In this document: piece after piece, positions 14,681 to 24,521 of the stretch
Numbering within the stretch: position 1 is the first letter of the stretch
Layout: each line of letters begins with the position of its first letter
Source of the DNA: Anaerolineales bacterium
GTDB taxonomy: Bacteria > Chloroflexota > Anaerolineae > Anaerolineales > UBA11579
Direction: 5' to 3'
Assembly: GCA_026129255.1 (NCBI GenBank)
Contig: JAHCIJ010000003.1
Span: 124,001 to 188,000, forward strand
DNA length: 64,000 nucleotides
Notes under the pieces: generated by a model
Seen by the model: only the letters and a program-made list of their open reading frames with translations
Database searches by the model: none
What the model was told of the DNA's origin: nothing
Program-made: the position numbers and the translations under genes

Positions 14681-15657
14681 ATGAAAGAAACCTTGATTGA
14701 CCGTTACGTACAAGCTGTGGGCCGCCGCCTGCCCGGCAAGACGCGGGCGGATGTGCAGCTGGAGCTGCGCACCGCCCTGCTGGATGCGGCCGAGCAGCGC
14801 GGGCTCAACCCCGCCGCCGAGCACGACCAAGCAGGCATCATCACCCTACTGAAGGAATATGGCCGCCCGGAGGCGATGGCCGCCAGCTACGGCGTGGGCC
14901 ATTCACTCATCCATCCGCAGGTCATGCCGGCCTACCGCCGCGTGCTCGCCATCAGCGGCGGCCTCATCACCCTCATTCACCTGGTGGGGCTGATGCTGGT
15001 CATCGGCAACACTGGCTTCGACTTCACCGTTGGCGATGTGATCGCCAACTACATCAAGGTGATCTTGATGAGCTTCGGCGCCATCACTATCGTCTTTGCC
15101 GTGATCGACCGCACCTTGCCAGACCTGCAAATCGAGGAGCCCGAATGGGATCCGGCCACGCTGCCAGCCCTGCTGCCACAGGCCGACCGCCTCGACTATG
15201 CCGATACCGTCGCCGAGCTTATTACCCAAGTGGCCTTGGTGGGCGTGTTCACTTCGCTGCCCTGGGACATCACGCTGCCCGGCGGCCCCAGTTGGGCGCT
15301 GATCCATGATGTGCTCACGCGGCTCACCGCGCTGCTGCCCTGGTTCATCGCCCTCTCCGCGGCGGATGTGATCATCCAAACCGCCAAGCTGTTCCAGGGG
15401 CGCTGGACCCGGTTCACGCGCTGGGCCACCGTCCTGCAAAGCCTGGCCGCCGTTGGCCTGCTGGGCTACGTCACCGGGCAGATCATCCGCATCCTGCAGC
15501 CGGCCCCTGGGATGACCGCGTGTTCGCCAGCATTGCCTGGACCCTGCTGGTGGTCATCATCATTACGCTCGGCACTGCCGCCAACCAGCTGCGCAAGCTG
15601 CTGCAGCCCAAGCCCACACCGGAGGAGGCCCTCGGCCTGCCCAAGGTGGGGAAATAG
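14681..15657 (+). pseudogene. Second HAAS-type membrane protein, frameshifted near its 3' end
   Basis: Paralogue of the preceding protein (MKETLIDRYVQAVGRRLPGKTRADVQLEL...). It reads correctly to ..IIRILQPA at about 15505. There the frame shifts: the expected C-terminus (WDDRVFASIAWTLLVVIIITLG, then ..PEEALGLPKVGK) continues in the -1 frame to the TAG at 15655-15657. One extra C in the CCCC run at 15505-15508 would restore it. The uncorrected frame runs on to 15721 through a terminator and looks wrong. This is either a real recent mutation or a homopolymer sequencing error. ATG 14681 has weak GAGAGAG upstream. Confidence 0.85.
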
Positions 15658-15675
15658 CCGCCTATGCAAAGCAAA

Positions 15676-15704
15676 AAAGCACTCCTTTCAAGGAGTGCTT
15701 TTTG
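15676..15704 (+). terminator. Terminator of the padR operon
   Basis: Stem AAAGCACTCCT/AGGAGTGCTTT, loop TTCA, followed by TTTG. It lies after the frame-corrected stop at 15657, which supports the frameshift reading. Confidence 0.88.
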
Positions 15705-15787
15705 TTAGGCCCAAGGCGTAGTATCCTTAAGACGCGCCAATTCGGCGCGCGCCGGGTTGTGGCGCACAATTCCTATGGAGAGTGTGA

Positions 15788-17476
15788 ATGGATATTCGCG
15801 GAAAGAATGCCCTTGTCTTGGGTGGTTTTGGCTTGGTCGGCAGCGCTGTCTGCCGGGAGCTATTGGTACACGAGCCAGCTCGGCTGGTGGTGGCCTCGCT
15901 CAAAAAATCCGAATCGGATCAAGCGATCGCAGAACTTAAAACAGCTTTCCCGAATAGTAAGACCAAATTCCTCCCGGCCTGGGGCGACATTTTCGTACGG
16001 GCTGAGTGGCAAAGTGAAGAAACTCCGCCGCGCGCCAACATTCTGGCTGACCCGGCCAAGCGCAAAGTGCTCATCAATGACATTGTGGATGAGCTGAACG
16101 AAGAGATCCTCTCTGCCTCCCAGTTGCACCGCATCATCATGGGCACTGCCGAGGGATTGGATGGCCAACCGGCGCACATCGTAGTGGACGCCATCAACAC
16201 CTCCACTGGCGTGGCCTACCAAAACATCTTTGCCGCAGCGCGCAAGCTACAGAGCGAGATTGCCAAGGGCAGCCCCGAAACCAGCTGGGAAGATGAGATC
16301 GAACAGCTGCTCGCCGCCCTGTATATTCCGCAGTTGGTGCGCCACATCCAGATCATGCACGAGAGCATGCTGCAAGCTGGCACACAGGCCTACGTCAAAG
16401 TAGGCACCAGCGGCACCGGCGGCATGGGCTTGAATATTCCCTATACACACGGCGAAGAAAAGCCCTCGCGCGTGCTCATGTCTAAAGCCGCCCTGGCCGG
16501 CGCGCAATCGCTGCTCACCTTCCTGATGGCGCGCACCCCTGGCGGCCCCACCGTGGTCAAGGAGTTCAAGCCCACCGCCCTCATCGCCTGGAAGGAGATC
16601 GGCTACGGCAAGATCAGCCGCGGTGGCAAAGACTTCATGCTCTACGACTGCCCGCCAGAGCAGGCCCTGCCGCTCAATGAGGCCAACTTGGCGCCCAGCG
16701 GTGACTTTGGCGCCGCCACCGGCAAAGCCATGCAAGCCGTGTATATCAACACCGGCGAGAACGGCCTGTTTGCCGCGGGCGATTTTGCCGCCATCACCTC
16801 CTACGGGCAGATGGAATTCGTGACGCCGGAGGAGATCGCCTTCAACGTGGTGCGTGAGATCATGGGCGGCAACACCGGGCGCGACATTGTGGCCGCGCTG
16901 GACAGCGCCGTGATGGGCCCCAGCTTCCGGGCTGGCACGCTGCGCGATTCCGCGCTGCGCCGCCTGCGCGAGCTGAGCGCTGAGCACGGCGAATCAGTGG
17001 CCTTCGAGATCCTTGGCCCGCCGCGCATGTCCAAACTCATGTTCGAGGCTTATTTACTGAAGCAGGAATACGCCAACAAGATGGCCAACGCCCTGGCGGA
17101 CACACCGCAGCAGATGGCCGCCAAACTGGAAGCGCGCATCGGCAGCGATGCCAAGATGCGCCAGGAGATCATCTCCGTGGGTCTGCCCATCCTGCTCTCC
17201 GATGGCAAACGCATCCTGCGCGGGCCGCTGGTCAAGTCTGAGAACGCCTACCGCGGCTGGGTGGACCTCACGCCCGAGAATATGGCGCAATGGCAACAGC
17301 GCCTGGAAGGCATCCGCGCCATGGTCAAAGCCGAGTTGAACGGTGGCAGCTCTTCGCAGCATGACCGTTCGTACTCCTCGGTGCGTGACTGGGCCGATGA
17401 TGACCGCTTCGAGATCGGCGAAATGGCCGGTTGGGTGGCGATCAATGAGGATATGGGGCGTAGAGGGAAGCAGTAG
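15788..17476 (+). CDS. NAD(P)-binding Rossmann-fold protein, function unknown
   Basis: 562 residues. The N-terminus has a dehydrogenase/epimerase-type nucleotide motif (NALVLGGFGLVGSAV, G-x2-G-x2-G). A large uncharacterised portion follows, containing VKVGTSGTGGMGLNIPYTHGEEKPSR and a helical C-terminal half. The conserved-looking stretch VVDAINTSTGVAYQN suggests a sugar-nucleotide or short-chain dehydrogenase relative. I do not recognise a specific enzyme. ATG 15788 sits in a spacing consistent with GGAGAG upstream. Monocistronic by position. Confidence 0.65.
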   Translation: MDIRGKNALVLGGFGLVGSAVCRELLVHEPARLVVASLKKSESDQAIAELKTAFPNSKTKFLPAWGDIFVRAEWQSEETPPRANILADPAKRKVLINDIVDELNEEILSASQLHRIIMGTAEGLDGQPAHIVVDAINTSTGVAYQNIFAAARKLQSEIAKGSPETSWEDEIEQLLAALYIPQLVRHIQIMHESMLQAGTQAYVKVGTSGTGGMGLNIPYTHGEEKPSRVLMSKAALAGAQSLLTFLMARTPGGPTVVKEFKPTALIAWKEIGYGKISRGGKDFMLYDCPPEQALPLNEANLAPSGDFGAATGKAMQAVYINTGENGLFAAGDFAAITSYGQMEFVTPEEIAFNVVREIMGGNTGRDIVAALDSAVMGPSFRAGTLRDSALRRLRELSAEHGESVAFEILGPPRMSKLMFEAYLLKQEYANKMANALADTPQQMAAKLEARIGSDAKMRQEIISVGLPILLSDGKRILRGPLVKSENAYRGWVDLTPENMAQWQQRLEGIRAMVKAELNGGSSSQHDRSYSSVRDWADDDRFEIGEMAGWVAINEDMGRRGKQ

Positions 17477-17480
17477 TTTA

Positions 17481-17550
17481 AGTGAACAGTGATAAGTAAT
17501 CAGTGATCAGGTTTCCTGCTCACTATTCACGGCTCACTCATCACTAACTT
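17481..17550. repeat. Dispersed repeat, type D (GTGAACAGTGAT motif)
   Basis: GTGAACAGTGAT..TCAGTGATCAG followed by complementary CTCACTATTCACGGCTCACT, able to fold. Related copies lie at 18089-18171, 25219-25312 and 28573-28660. Two copies flank msrA. Confidence 0.75.
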
Positions 17551-17563
17551 GTAGGATTGAACT

Positions 17564-18103
17564 ATGACGACACAAACAGCAGTTTTTGGCGGCGGGTGCT
17601 TCTGGTGCACGGAAGCCGCACTCAAGATCCTCAAGGGCGTGGTGCGCATTGAACCCGGCTACGCGGGCGGGCCAGTTGGCGCGCCGGCGCCCAGCTACGA
17701 GCAGGTGTGCACCGGGCGCACGGGCTTCGCCGAGGTGGTGCGCGTGGAGTATGACCCAGCGGTGCTGAGCTACGGCGATCTGCTGGCAGCGTTCTTCGCC
17801 ACGCACGACCCGACGACGCTCAACCGCCAGGGCAACGACATCGGCACGCAGTATCGCTCGGTGATCCTGTACGCTGACGAGTCGCAGAAGGCGCAGGCCG
17901 AAAGCTTCATCGCAGAACATGCTAGCGAGTACACCCGCCCGATCGTGACGGAAGTAGTGCCGCTGGGCGATTTCCACCTGGCCGAGGAATATCACCACAA
18001 TTACTTCGAGCGCAATCCGTTCTCAGGCTATTGTATGGCGGTCATACCGCCGAAGATCAGCAAGTTGCGCAGCAAATATAGTGACTTGGTGAACAGTGAT
18101 TAG
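17564..18103 (+). CDS. msrA: Peptide-methionine (S)-S-oxide reductase MsrA
   Basis: 179-residue repair enzyme that reduces methionine-S-sulfoxide in proteins with thioredoxin as donor. The active-site motif is GGGCFWC, with catalytic Cys12; [18 protein letters not shown] and [11 protein letters not shown] are family signatures. NPFSGYC near the C-terminus carries a candidate resolving Cys. AGGA precedes ATG 17564. The last residues (..VNSD) and stop codon lie inside a type D repeat, so the C-terminus appears to have been set by the repeat. Confidence 0.95.
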   Translation: MTTQTAVFGGGCFWCTEAALKILKGVVRIEPGYAGGPVGAPAPSYEQVCTGRTGFAEVVRVEYDPAVLSYGDLLAAFFATHDPTTLNRQGNDIGTQYRSVILYADESQKAQAESFIAEHASEYTRPIVTEVVPLGDFHLAEEYHHNYFERNPFSGYCMAVIPPKISKLRSKYSDLVNSD

Positions 18104-18171
18104 TGATCAGTAGAGATCAGGTCAAGATTGGTGCACCCCTAATCCCTCATCACCAATCACTCTTCACTCGC
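18089..18171. repeat. Type D repeat overlapping the msrA stop codon
   Basis: GTGAACAGTGATTAGTGATC pairs loosely with the downstream TCACCAATCACTCTTCACTC. The msrA TAG (18101-18103) is within it, and the repeat ends at the 3' end of the convergent phosphoribosyltransferase gene. Confidence 0.75.
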
Positions 18172-18173
18172 TC

Positions 18174-18668
18174 TCAATAGTCCCGCATGGCCCAACCTGC
18201 GGTTGGCTCATGCTCCCAGGGGTAGACGATGAAAGCGTCGGTACTGGCGGCGAAGTAATCTGGGCGGGTATTGTCAAATAAATTGCGATGGGGGTTGAAA
18301 TGCAGCACACTAGTGAACGGTACGCCACCGGCGGCGGAGACACGGTTCTTGACGGCTGTACTGGTACGGCCAGAGCCCCACACATCATCCACCACCAGAA
18401 TACGGCGGCCGCGCAGCAGTTCATCATCAGGGAATTGCACAAATTTGGGGAAGACCAGCATTTTTTGGCGGGCGATCTCCATCTGGGCGGGGAAATCTAC
18501 GGCAGCGGTAAGGATCTCGGCCAGGCCCATGCGCTCAGCCAGCATGCCGCCGGGCACAATGCCGCCGCGCGTGACCATCAACATGGCCTCAAAGTCATGC
18601 TCAAATTGCTGGATCAGCAAATTGATAAGATGCTGCACTTCTTCCCAACTGACCAATTCTTTGCGCAC
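18174..18668 (-). CDS. Phosphoribosyltransferase-family protein
   Basis: 164 residues. The PRPP-binding signature is RRILVVDDVWGSGRTS (about residues 86-101), with the upstream VTRGGIVPGGML phosphate/pyrophosphate loop. Overall it fits purine-type phosphoribosyltransferases (xanthine/guanine class), but the base specificity cannot be read from the sequence. Starts at GTG 18668 with AGGAG eight bases upstream. priA lies 20 bases upstream in the same direction, so the two are probably co-transcribed. Confidence 0.85.
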   Translation of the reverse strand: MRKELVSWEEVQHLINLLIQQFEHDFEAMLMVTRGGIVPGGMLAERMGLAEILTAAVDFPAQMEIARQKMLVFPKFVQFPDDELLRGRRILVVDDVWGSGRTSTAVKNRVSAAGGVPFTSVLHFNPHRNLFDNTRPDYFAASTDAFIVYPWEHEPTAGWAMRDY

Positions 18669-18687
18669 AGTAGCTCTCCTGCGGTGA

Positions 18688-21132
18688 TTATAGTGGCGCT
18701 GGCGGGTTTACTTCGATACGCCAGCCCGGCAATCGCAGCCCGCGCAAGAGCTCGGCGGGCTGCGGGCCGCGCAGCATCAGCTGCCAGCGGTATTCCTTGT
18801 TGACGCGGGCATAGAAGCTGGGCGCTGGCCCGATCACATCCGTGGCGCCGCGCCCTTGGCGAGCGATCTGCGCGTGCAGCTCGGCCGCCAGGGCGCTGGC
18901 CTCTTGCTCGGCCTTGCGCGCATCCAGGTGGCGGTACTCCAGGCGCACTAGCTCGGCATACGGCGGGTAGCGCAGCTGGCGGCGATAGGTGCTCTCTGTT
19001 TCATAGAAAGCGGCGTAATCGTGGGTGGCGGCGGCCCGGATGGCATAGTGCTCCGGCTGGAAGGTCTGGAAGATAACACGGCCGCCCAAGGCACTGCGCC
19101 CGGCGCGCCCAGCCACCTGGGTGAGCAGCTGAAACACGCGCTCCGCAGCGCGGTAGTCTGGCATTTGCAAACCGACGTCGGCCAGCACCACGCCCACCAG
19201 AGTCACCTTGGGTAGGTCCAGCCCCTTGGTGAGCATCTGTGTGCCCACCAGTACATCGGCGCGGCCCTCAGCAAACTGGGTCAGGATGCGCTGGTGCGAT
19301 CCTTTGCTGCGCGTGCTGTCACGATCCCAGCGCAGGCTGCGCGCTTGCGGCAAGCTGCGCGCAAGCTCGGCCGCTACGCTTTCGGTGCCCATGCCGTAAT
19401 GGCGGATCTGGGTGCTCTCACACTGCGGGCACTGCTTAGGCGAGCTGCGCTGGTAGCCACACTGGTGGCACACCAACTCCTGGCTGAGCTCGCCGCGCGC
19501 GTGCTGGGTCAGCGGTGTCTCACAATTGGGGCAGCGCAACACGTAGCCGCAATCGCGGCAGAAGACGTAGGTGGCGCTGCCGCGGCGGTTGAGGAACAGG
19601 ATGGCTTGCTGGCCGCGTTGCAGCACCTGCTCCAGCTCGCCTTGCAAGGCGCGGCTAAAGATAGAGCGGTTGCCAGCCTTGAGCTCGCGGCGCATATCAA
19701 TGATCTCGACCGGCGGTAACTCCGGGGCGCCACTGGCAACGCCGTGGCCGCTGTGCGCCTGCACGCGCTCGGGCAGCTCAAGGAGCTGCCAGGCGCCGGT
19801 GCGCGCCTGAGTATATGAACCCACATCCGGCGTGGCCGAGCCGAGCAGCACGAGTGCATTGCAGATCTGCGCATATTGCAAGGCGGCGCCGCGTGCATGG
19901 TAATGCACATCCTGATGGGCTTCGTAATAGCTGTCATCGTGCTCTTCATCCAAGACGATGAGGCCGATGTTTTGCAAAGGCGCGAACAATGCGCTGCGCG
20001 GGCCAACTACGACGCGCAGATCGCCGCGGCGCGCACGGCGCCAGGTGTCGTAGCGTTCGCCTTCGGAGAGCTCGGAGTGCAACAAACCGACACTATCGCC
20101 AAAACGGGCAAAGAAGCGCTGCACAGTCTGCGGCGTGAGGGCGATCTCGGGCACCAGCACCAGAGCGGTGTGCCCGGCTTGCAAAGCCTCGGCCACGGCG
20201 CGTAGATAGATCTCTGTCTTGCCGGAGCTGGTCACGCCGTGAAGCAGAATCGGCTTGGCGCTTTGTGCATGCAAACTGGCCTGCACTGCCTGCCAGGCTG
20301 CCTCCTGTGCGGGGGTGAGGATGTGCGGTACATCCATGGCGGTCTGCAAATCCTGCAGCGGGTCACGCACCTGCTCCGCCTGGCCGAATTCAACGTAGCC
20401 ATGCTTTTCAAGATAGGTCAGGTCAGACAAAGATGCGCCGCTCTCGGCGTACAGCCACTCGGCCGCCATGTAGCCGCTCTCACGCTGCAGCGCATCCAGC
20501 AAGGCGGCGCGGCGGGCGTGGATCGCTGCAGTCTTACTGAGCTGCGTGTCTGCTGGCGGCTGCTGCAGCAGGCGGGCAGTGCGTACCAGCTTGGCTTTCT
20601 GGCGCGGCAACGGGATAACGGGCTCTGTGGCGATCAGCCCGTGGCCTTGCAGGGCGCGGATGGAGGCGCGCCAGTTGCGGCGCGGCAGCGCTTTATCCAG
20701 CTGGCGGGCGCGCAGCGGGCCGCGTGTCTGCAAGGTCTGCAGCAGCAACGCCTGGGCGGGCGTGAGCTCCGGCGCAGGCGTATCGAAGGGGCTGTAGCGC
20801 ACATCGGCCAACTGGCCGATGCCAGGCGGCAGCATGAGCGCCACGCAGGCGGCCAGCGGCGCCAGCGTGCTGTGGCTGAGCTGGCGCGCCAGCTCGATCT
20901 GCTGCGGGGTGAGCACGGGCGCATCATCCAGCAGGCTGTCGATCGGCTTGGTCTCGGCCACATCCGGCCGGTCGATGCGGCGCAAAACCACACCCTGCAC
21001 GATCTGCGCGCCGAACGGCGCCAGCACCAAGTGGCCGGGACGCAGGGTGTGCTCCAGCTCGGGCGGCACATGGTAGTGAAAGACACCCGAAACTTTGGGG
21101 ACGTTTACGGCGAGTTCAACATACTCTGGCAT
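18688..21132 (-). CDS. priA: Primosomal protein N' (replication restart helicase PriA)
   Basis: 814-residue DNA helicase that reloads the replisome at stalled forks. It has an N-terminal 3' DNA-end-binding domain (YVELAVNVPKVSGVFHYHVP..LRPGHLVLAPFG), Walker A HGVTSSGKTEIY, DEEH Walker B (LIVLDEEHDDSYY), zinc-binding Cys pairs CRDCG..CPNC and CHQCG..CPQC, and helicase motifs VLVGTQMLTKGLDLPKVTLV and QVAGRAGR. ATG 21132 has AGGTG upstream. A second possible start is 21147, just 9 bases from the upstream gene. It forms a unit with the gene at 21156. Confidence 0.95.
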   Translation of the reverse strand: MPEYVELAVNVPKVSGVFHYHVPPELEHTLRPGHLVLAPFGAQIVQGVVLRRIDRPDVAETKPIDSLLDDAPVLTPQQIELARQLSHSTLAPLAACVALMLPPGIGQLADVRYSPFDTPAPELTPAQALLLQTLQTRGPLRARQLDKALPRRNWRASIRALQGHGLIATEPVIPLPRQKAKLVRTARLLQQPPADTQLSKTAAIHARRAALLDALQRESGYMAAEWLYAESGASLSDLTYLEKHGYVEFGQAEQVRDPLQDLQTAMDVPHILTPAQEAAWQAVQASLHAQSAKPILLHGVTSSGKTEIYLRAVAEALQAGHTALVLVPEIALTPQTVQRFFARFGDSVGLLHSELSEGERYDTWRRARRGDLRVVVGPRSALFAPLQNIGLIVLDEEHDDSYYEAHQDVHYHARGAALQYAQICNALVLLGSATPDVGSYTQARTGAWQLLELPERVQAHSGHGVASGAPELPPVEIIDMRRELKAGNRSIFSRALQGELEQVLQRGQQAILFLNRRGSATYVFCRDCGYVLRCPNCETPLTQHARGELSQELVCHQCGYQRSSPKQCPQCESTQIRHYGMGTESVAAELARSLPQARSLRWDRDSTRSKGSHQRILTQFAEGRADVLVGTQMLTKGLDLPKVTLVGVVLADVGLQMPDYRAAERVFQLLTQVAGRAGRSALGGRVIFQTFQPEHYAIRAAATHDYAAFYETESTYRRQLRYPPYAELVRLEYRHLDARKAEQEASALAAELHAQIARQGRGATDVIGPAPSFYARVNKEYRWQLMLRGPQPAELLRGLRLPGWRIEVNPPAPL

Positions 21133-21155
21133 GCGCACCTGCGGCATCGCCCATG

Positions 21156-23399
21156 CTAAGGCATGGGGCCAAAGTAGACTTGGTTCTTGAGCGCAAGGAA
21201 CACCAGGCGATTGGGGGAAATGGTGAAGGCGGTCACCAGCTCTTTGGGCAGCTCGGTTCGGCTGCGCAGCTGGCGCACGATGTTCATCCGTGTGCTGAAC
21301 TGATATACCGAGGGCGTGATGGGGTCTATGAAGAATATAGAAGGCCCTGGGGGGTCTGTGAGCAACAACTCAGAGAAGTTGGCGCCGGCCACTGTGCGGC
21401 CGCTTTGCTGGCCCGGGCGCGTATCCACGAACTCCACAGGGTCCACACAGGTAGTGGGATTCTCGAGATCATCGCTGAATTCGCATTGGGCCACATGGCC
21501 ATCCAGATCCAGCAAGTAGAGCGTATTGCCATCCAGCGCAATGTCTTGGGTGTGCTGCATGCTGGGTACTTGTGAGCCAAAGAAGAACCGCGGCGCCGAG
21601 GGGAAGGAGCTATCCTCGCCGAAATAGACCCACACCGCGTTGGTAACCGGGTCGAGCACGTACAGATTGCCGTTCTCGATGGCAATCGAATGGGGCGCGC
21701 CCCAAAAGCTATCTGGCTGCATCAGAGAGATTGCCAGCGGACGCGCTTCCGGGATGCAGAAGATCATGTTGCCGTTGACATCCAAGGCAGCCACGGTTGC
21801 GCCCTGGGAGTGGTTGGTCACCAGGGCAATATCCACCAGCTCACTGACGATGACACCGCCATAGGGCCCGGGCTCACAGGCGAACCTGCCATCCACCTGA
21901 TAGCCGCTGGAGGTGAGGAAGGCGCGTATCACCTTGCCAGAGTATGCATCCAGCAGGTATAGGTCACGATTGTCGGCCACCATGCGGATGATGTTGGTGT
22001 TGCGCGGCAGGTTGGTAAACAGCGCCAGCTGAAAGTCGATACGCTCGATGAAGTCCAACCCATCCAGCTCCAAGCGTGACTCGGCCAGCAACTGGGCGGC
22101 AACGTCTGCATCGCGCTCATAAGCGGCGGCGCGCTCGGCGAAGTACACGGCGGCGATCCAAGCCTGGCGCACCTCGATGGGGTCAGTGCGCTCCTGAGCC
22201 AGGGTGGCTGCACTTTGCGCCTGGGCGAGGTAATTGTCATAGAGCTGCACGCGGCCAAACTGCAAATAGACCACAGAGACCAGGATGACCACAGCCAACG
22301 GAACAACGATGGCAATAATGGCTAGCGTTTGACGCGGCAGGTTGAAGACGGGTTCATCTGGCAGGAGGCGCAGCAATACGCTGCGCAGAGTGGGCGATAC
22401 CCGCTGCCAAAAGGCCGAGGCACGTGCCGAAATTTCGCTCCATAGCACCGAAAAACCACCAGGCTCCTCGTCCTCGTGCCGCGGCGGCCAGTCTGCTATC
22501 GGGGCGGCTGGCGCATCCTCCCAACGGAGCTCACTGGGGGCAGCGGAGTCCTCAGTGGCAGCCGGAACGCTGGGAGCCGCTTCCTGAATGGGTGCGTGGC
22601 TGGCGGAGTCAGGCTGCACCGCCTCCCAGGATTGTGCGTTGCTGAGGCGCGGCCGCGGCTGCAAGGGCGATACAGGCGCCGGGGCTGCTGGCGCCGGGGC
22701 ATCCTCAAAGCTGGTCATCAAACTGAGGCGCTGGCTGCCCGGCTGAGCCATAACCAGCACGGCGCGCAGGTGATCACCCGATTCGCTCAAGAAACGGCGG
22801 CGCAGGGTGGAGAGCTTCTGGCCCTTGACGTCTGTAAGGGTCTTTTCATTCCAGGTGCTGGGTATGTCTGGCGCCAACAGCAAACAGTCGCCTGCGGCCA
22901 ACTCCGCCTGGTAGAAGCGGATGCTGGTCTGGCTGCCCAAACCCAGGCCGCGGCCAGCGGCGGGCGCATCGTAAAAGTGCTGGATACTGCCGCCGAGATG
23001 GAAGGCATGCTGCGCGCCAGCCTGCGCCAGCGTGACGCGCTCCTCGCGCACCGAGATGGCAGTAAGACGCGCCGCCTGCGCACCGGCGGCGGACGGGTTG
23101 CGTTGGTTGAGCTGCAGAAAATACGCATTGAGGCGATCAAATTGATCGCGCAGGGCAGTGGTGACGGAGCCCGACATGCGGAAGTAACCCTCCGCTAGGT
23201 CAGAGAGCAGGGCGTGCTGCTGGTCTGCGCTGAGGGTGATCTCGGGCGGCAAGCTGAGGTGCAGGATCAGGCGCTCACCGGCGCGGCCGCGCGCCGCGCG
23301 CCGCGGCGCGGCCAACAGGTGCAGGCCAGGCAGGTAAGCTTGGTCTTGTCCGTTGCGTCTAAAAAGAGGAACTGCGAAGAGATCGAGCGCGTTTGCCAT
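21156..23399 (-). CDS. Membrane protein with PP2C-like N-terminus and C-terminal propeller-like region
   Basis: 747 residues. The first ~230 residues resemble a degenerate PP2C/SpoIIE-type phosphatase fold (LSDLAEGYFRMSGSVTTALRDQFDRLN, then GDCLLLAPD) but I do not find the usual metal-binding Asp motifs. A Pro/Ala-rich linker leads to one transmembrane helix (LAIIAIVVPLAVVILVSVVYL, about 370-390). The extracytoplasmic part holds repeated ..NLYVLDPVTNAVW.. and ..NTLYLLDLDGHV.. strands like a beta-propeller. It ends a few bases before priA. The function is unknown; an envelope sensor is a guess. Confidence 0.55.
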   Translation of the reverse strand: MANALDLFAVPLFRRNGQDQAYLPGLHLLAAPRRAARGRAGERLILHLSLPPEITLSADQQHALLSDLAEGYFRMSGSVTTALRDQFDRLNAYFLQLNQRNPSAAGAQAARLTAISVREERVTLAQAGAQHAFHLGGSIQHFYDAPAAGRGLGLGSQTSIRFYQAELAAGDCLLLAPDIPSTWNEKTLTDVKGQKLSTLRRRFLSESGDHLRAVLVMAQPGSQRLSLMTSFEDAPAPAAPAPVSPLQPRPRLSNAQSWEAVQPDSASHAPIQEAAPSVPAATEDSAAPSELRWEDAPAAPIADWPPRHEDEEPGGFSVLWSEISARASAFWQRVSPTLRSVLLRLLPDEPVFNLPRQTLAIIAIVVPLAVVILVSVVYLQFGRVQLYDNYLAQAQSAATLAQERTDPIEVRQAWIAAVYFAERAAAYERDADVAAQLLAESRLELDGLDFIERIDFQLALFTNLPRNTNIIRMVADNRDLYLLDAYSGKVIRAFLTSSGYQVDGRFACEPGPYGGVIVSELVDIALVTNHSQGATVAALDVNGNMIFCIPEARPLAISLMQPDSFWGAPHSIAIENGNLYVLDPVTNAVWVYFGEDSSFPSAPRFFFGSQVPSMQHTQDIALDGNTLYLLDLDGHVAQCEFSDDLENPTTCVDPVEFVDTRPGQQSGRTVAGANFSELLLTDPPGPSIFFIDPITPSVYQFSTRMNIVRQLRSRTELPKELVTAFTISPNRLVFLALKNQVYFGPMP

Positions 23400-23501
23400 T
23401 GGATCGCGCTGCAGTTATACGTACAACACGTAATACGCGCGCAAAAAATTATACTGGTAAAATCCCAGAGCCAATTTATATACGCAGCCCCAACTCCCTA
23501 G

Positions 23502-24521
23502 ATGAAGATAGACATTATTCGCAGCACAGACTCCTGGGCAGCTTTGCAGCAGGAGTGGGATACGCTTTTGCAAGAAAGCCATCTCAACTTGCCTTTTCTC
23601 ACATATGCCTTCCAGCGCGCCTGGTGGCAGCACCTGGGCGGCGGCGAGTGGGCGGCGGCCGACCTGCACATCCTGACGGGGCGCGACGAGCACGGCGCGC
23701 TGGTGGGCATCGCCCCCCTGTTCAGCGCAACGGGTGAAGACGGCAAGACGCGCCTGCAATTGATCGGCAGCCACGAGATCGCTGATTATTTGGACCTGAT
23801 CTGCCGCCCGGCGGACCTGGCAGCTTTTACGCAGGCGGTGGTGAGCGCACTGCAAGCGGATGCGAGTTGGAGCGAGCTGAGTTTCTACAACCTGCTGGAC
23901 GAATCACAAAGCATCAACGCACTGCAAGCTGCAGCTGAAGCGAGCAGCCTGCAATTCGATGAAGAGTTGCTGCAAGCGTGCCCGTATATCGCGCTGCCAG
24001 CCAGTTTTGACGAGTACCTGGAAAGCATCGACAGCAAACAAGCGCACGAGTTGCGCCGCAAGATGCGCAAGGCGGCGCGCAATGTGCTGCCCGTCACGGT
24101 GGAGTTCATCAGCGAAGCAGAGCAATTGGACCAGGCGCTGGAAGACTTCTTTGGTCTGATGGCGCAGGAGCAAGACAAGCTGGAGTTCCTCCGGCCCGCC
24201 ATGCGCGCCCAGATGGAAGCTATCGCCCACACCGCGTTTGCGGGCGGCTGGTTGCAACTTATCTTTCTCAAGGTGGGCAAACAGCGCGCCGCCGCCTATC
24301 TCAATTTTGATTACGACAACCGCATCTGGGGCTACAACGCCGGCTTTAGCAACGCACATGCCCAACTCTCGCCGGGCTGGATCATGATGGCCGAGATGAT
24401 GGAGTGGTGTATTGCCAACAGCCGCAGCGTCTTTGACTTCATGCGCGGCGATGAGGAATACAAGTACCGCTTCGGCGCGGTGAACCGCTACGTCAAGCGT
24501 GTGACGCTGCGCCGCAGCTAA
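23502..24521 (+). CDS. CelD/FemAB-like GNAT acetyltransferase
   Basis: 339 residues of the Acetyltransf_6 type, a double-GNAT fold related to CelD/BcsL and FemAB proteins. Recognised by the start (WDTLLQESHLNLPFLTYAFQRAWW), the central helix of the HELRRKMRKAARN kind, and the C-terminal block QRAAAYLNFDYDNRIWGYNAGFSNAHAQLSPGWIMMAEMMEW...FDFMRGDEEYKYRFG, which are typical. The likely role is acyl or aminoacyl transfer in envelope polysaccharide or wall chemistry; the substrate is unknown. Divergent from the gene at 21156, with about 100 AT-rich bases between that contain overlapping TATAAT/TATACT boxes on both strands (23448-23455). Its stop overlaps the end of the convergent racemase gene by four bases. 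Confidence 0.75.
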   Translation: MKIDIIRSTDSWAALQQEWDTLLQESHLNLPFLTYAFQRAWWQHLGGGEWAAADLHILTGRDEHGALVGIAPLFSATGEDGKTRLQLIGSHEIADYLDLICRPADLAAFTQAVVSALQADASWSELSFYNLLDESQSINALQAAAEASSLQFDEELLQACPYIALPASFDEYLESIDSKQAHELRRKMRKAARNVLPVTVEFISEAEQLDQALEDFFGLMAQEQDKLEFLRPAMRAQMEAIAHTAFAGGWLQLIFLKVGKQRAAAYLNFDYDNRIWGYNAGFSNAHAQLSPGWIMMAEMMEWCIANSRSVFDFMRGDEEYKYRFGAVNRYVKRVTLRRS

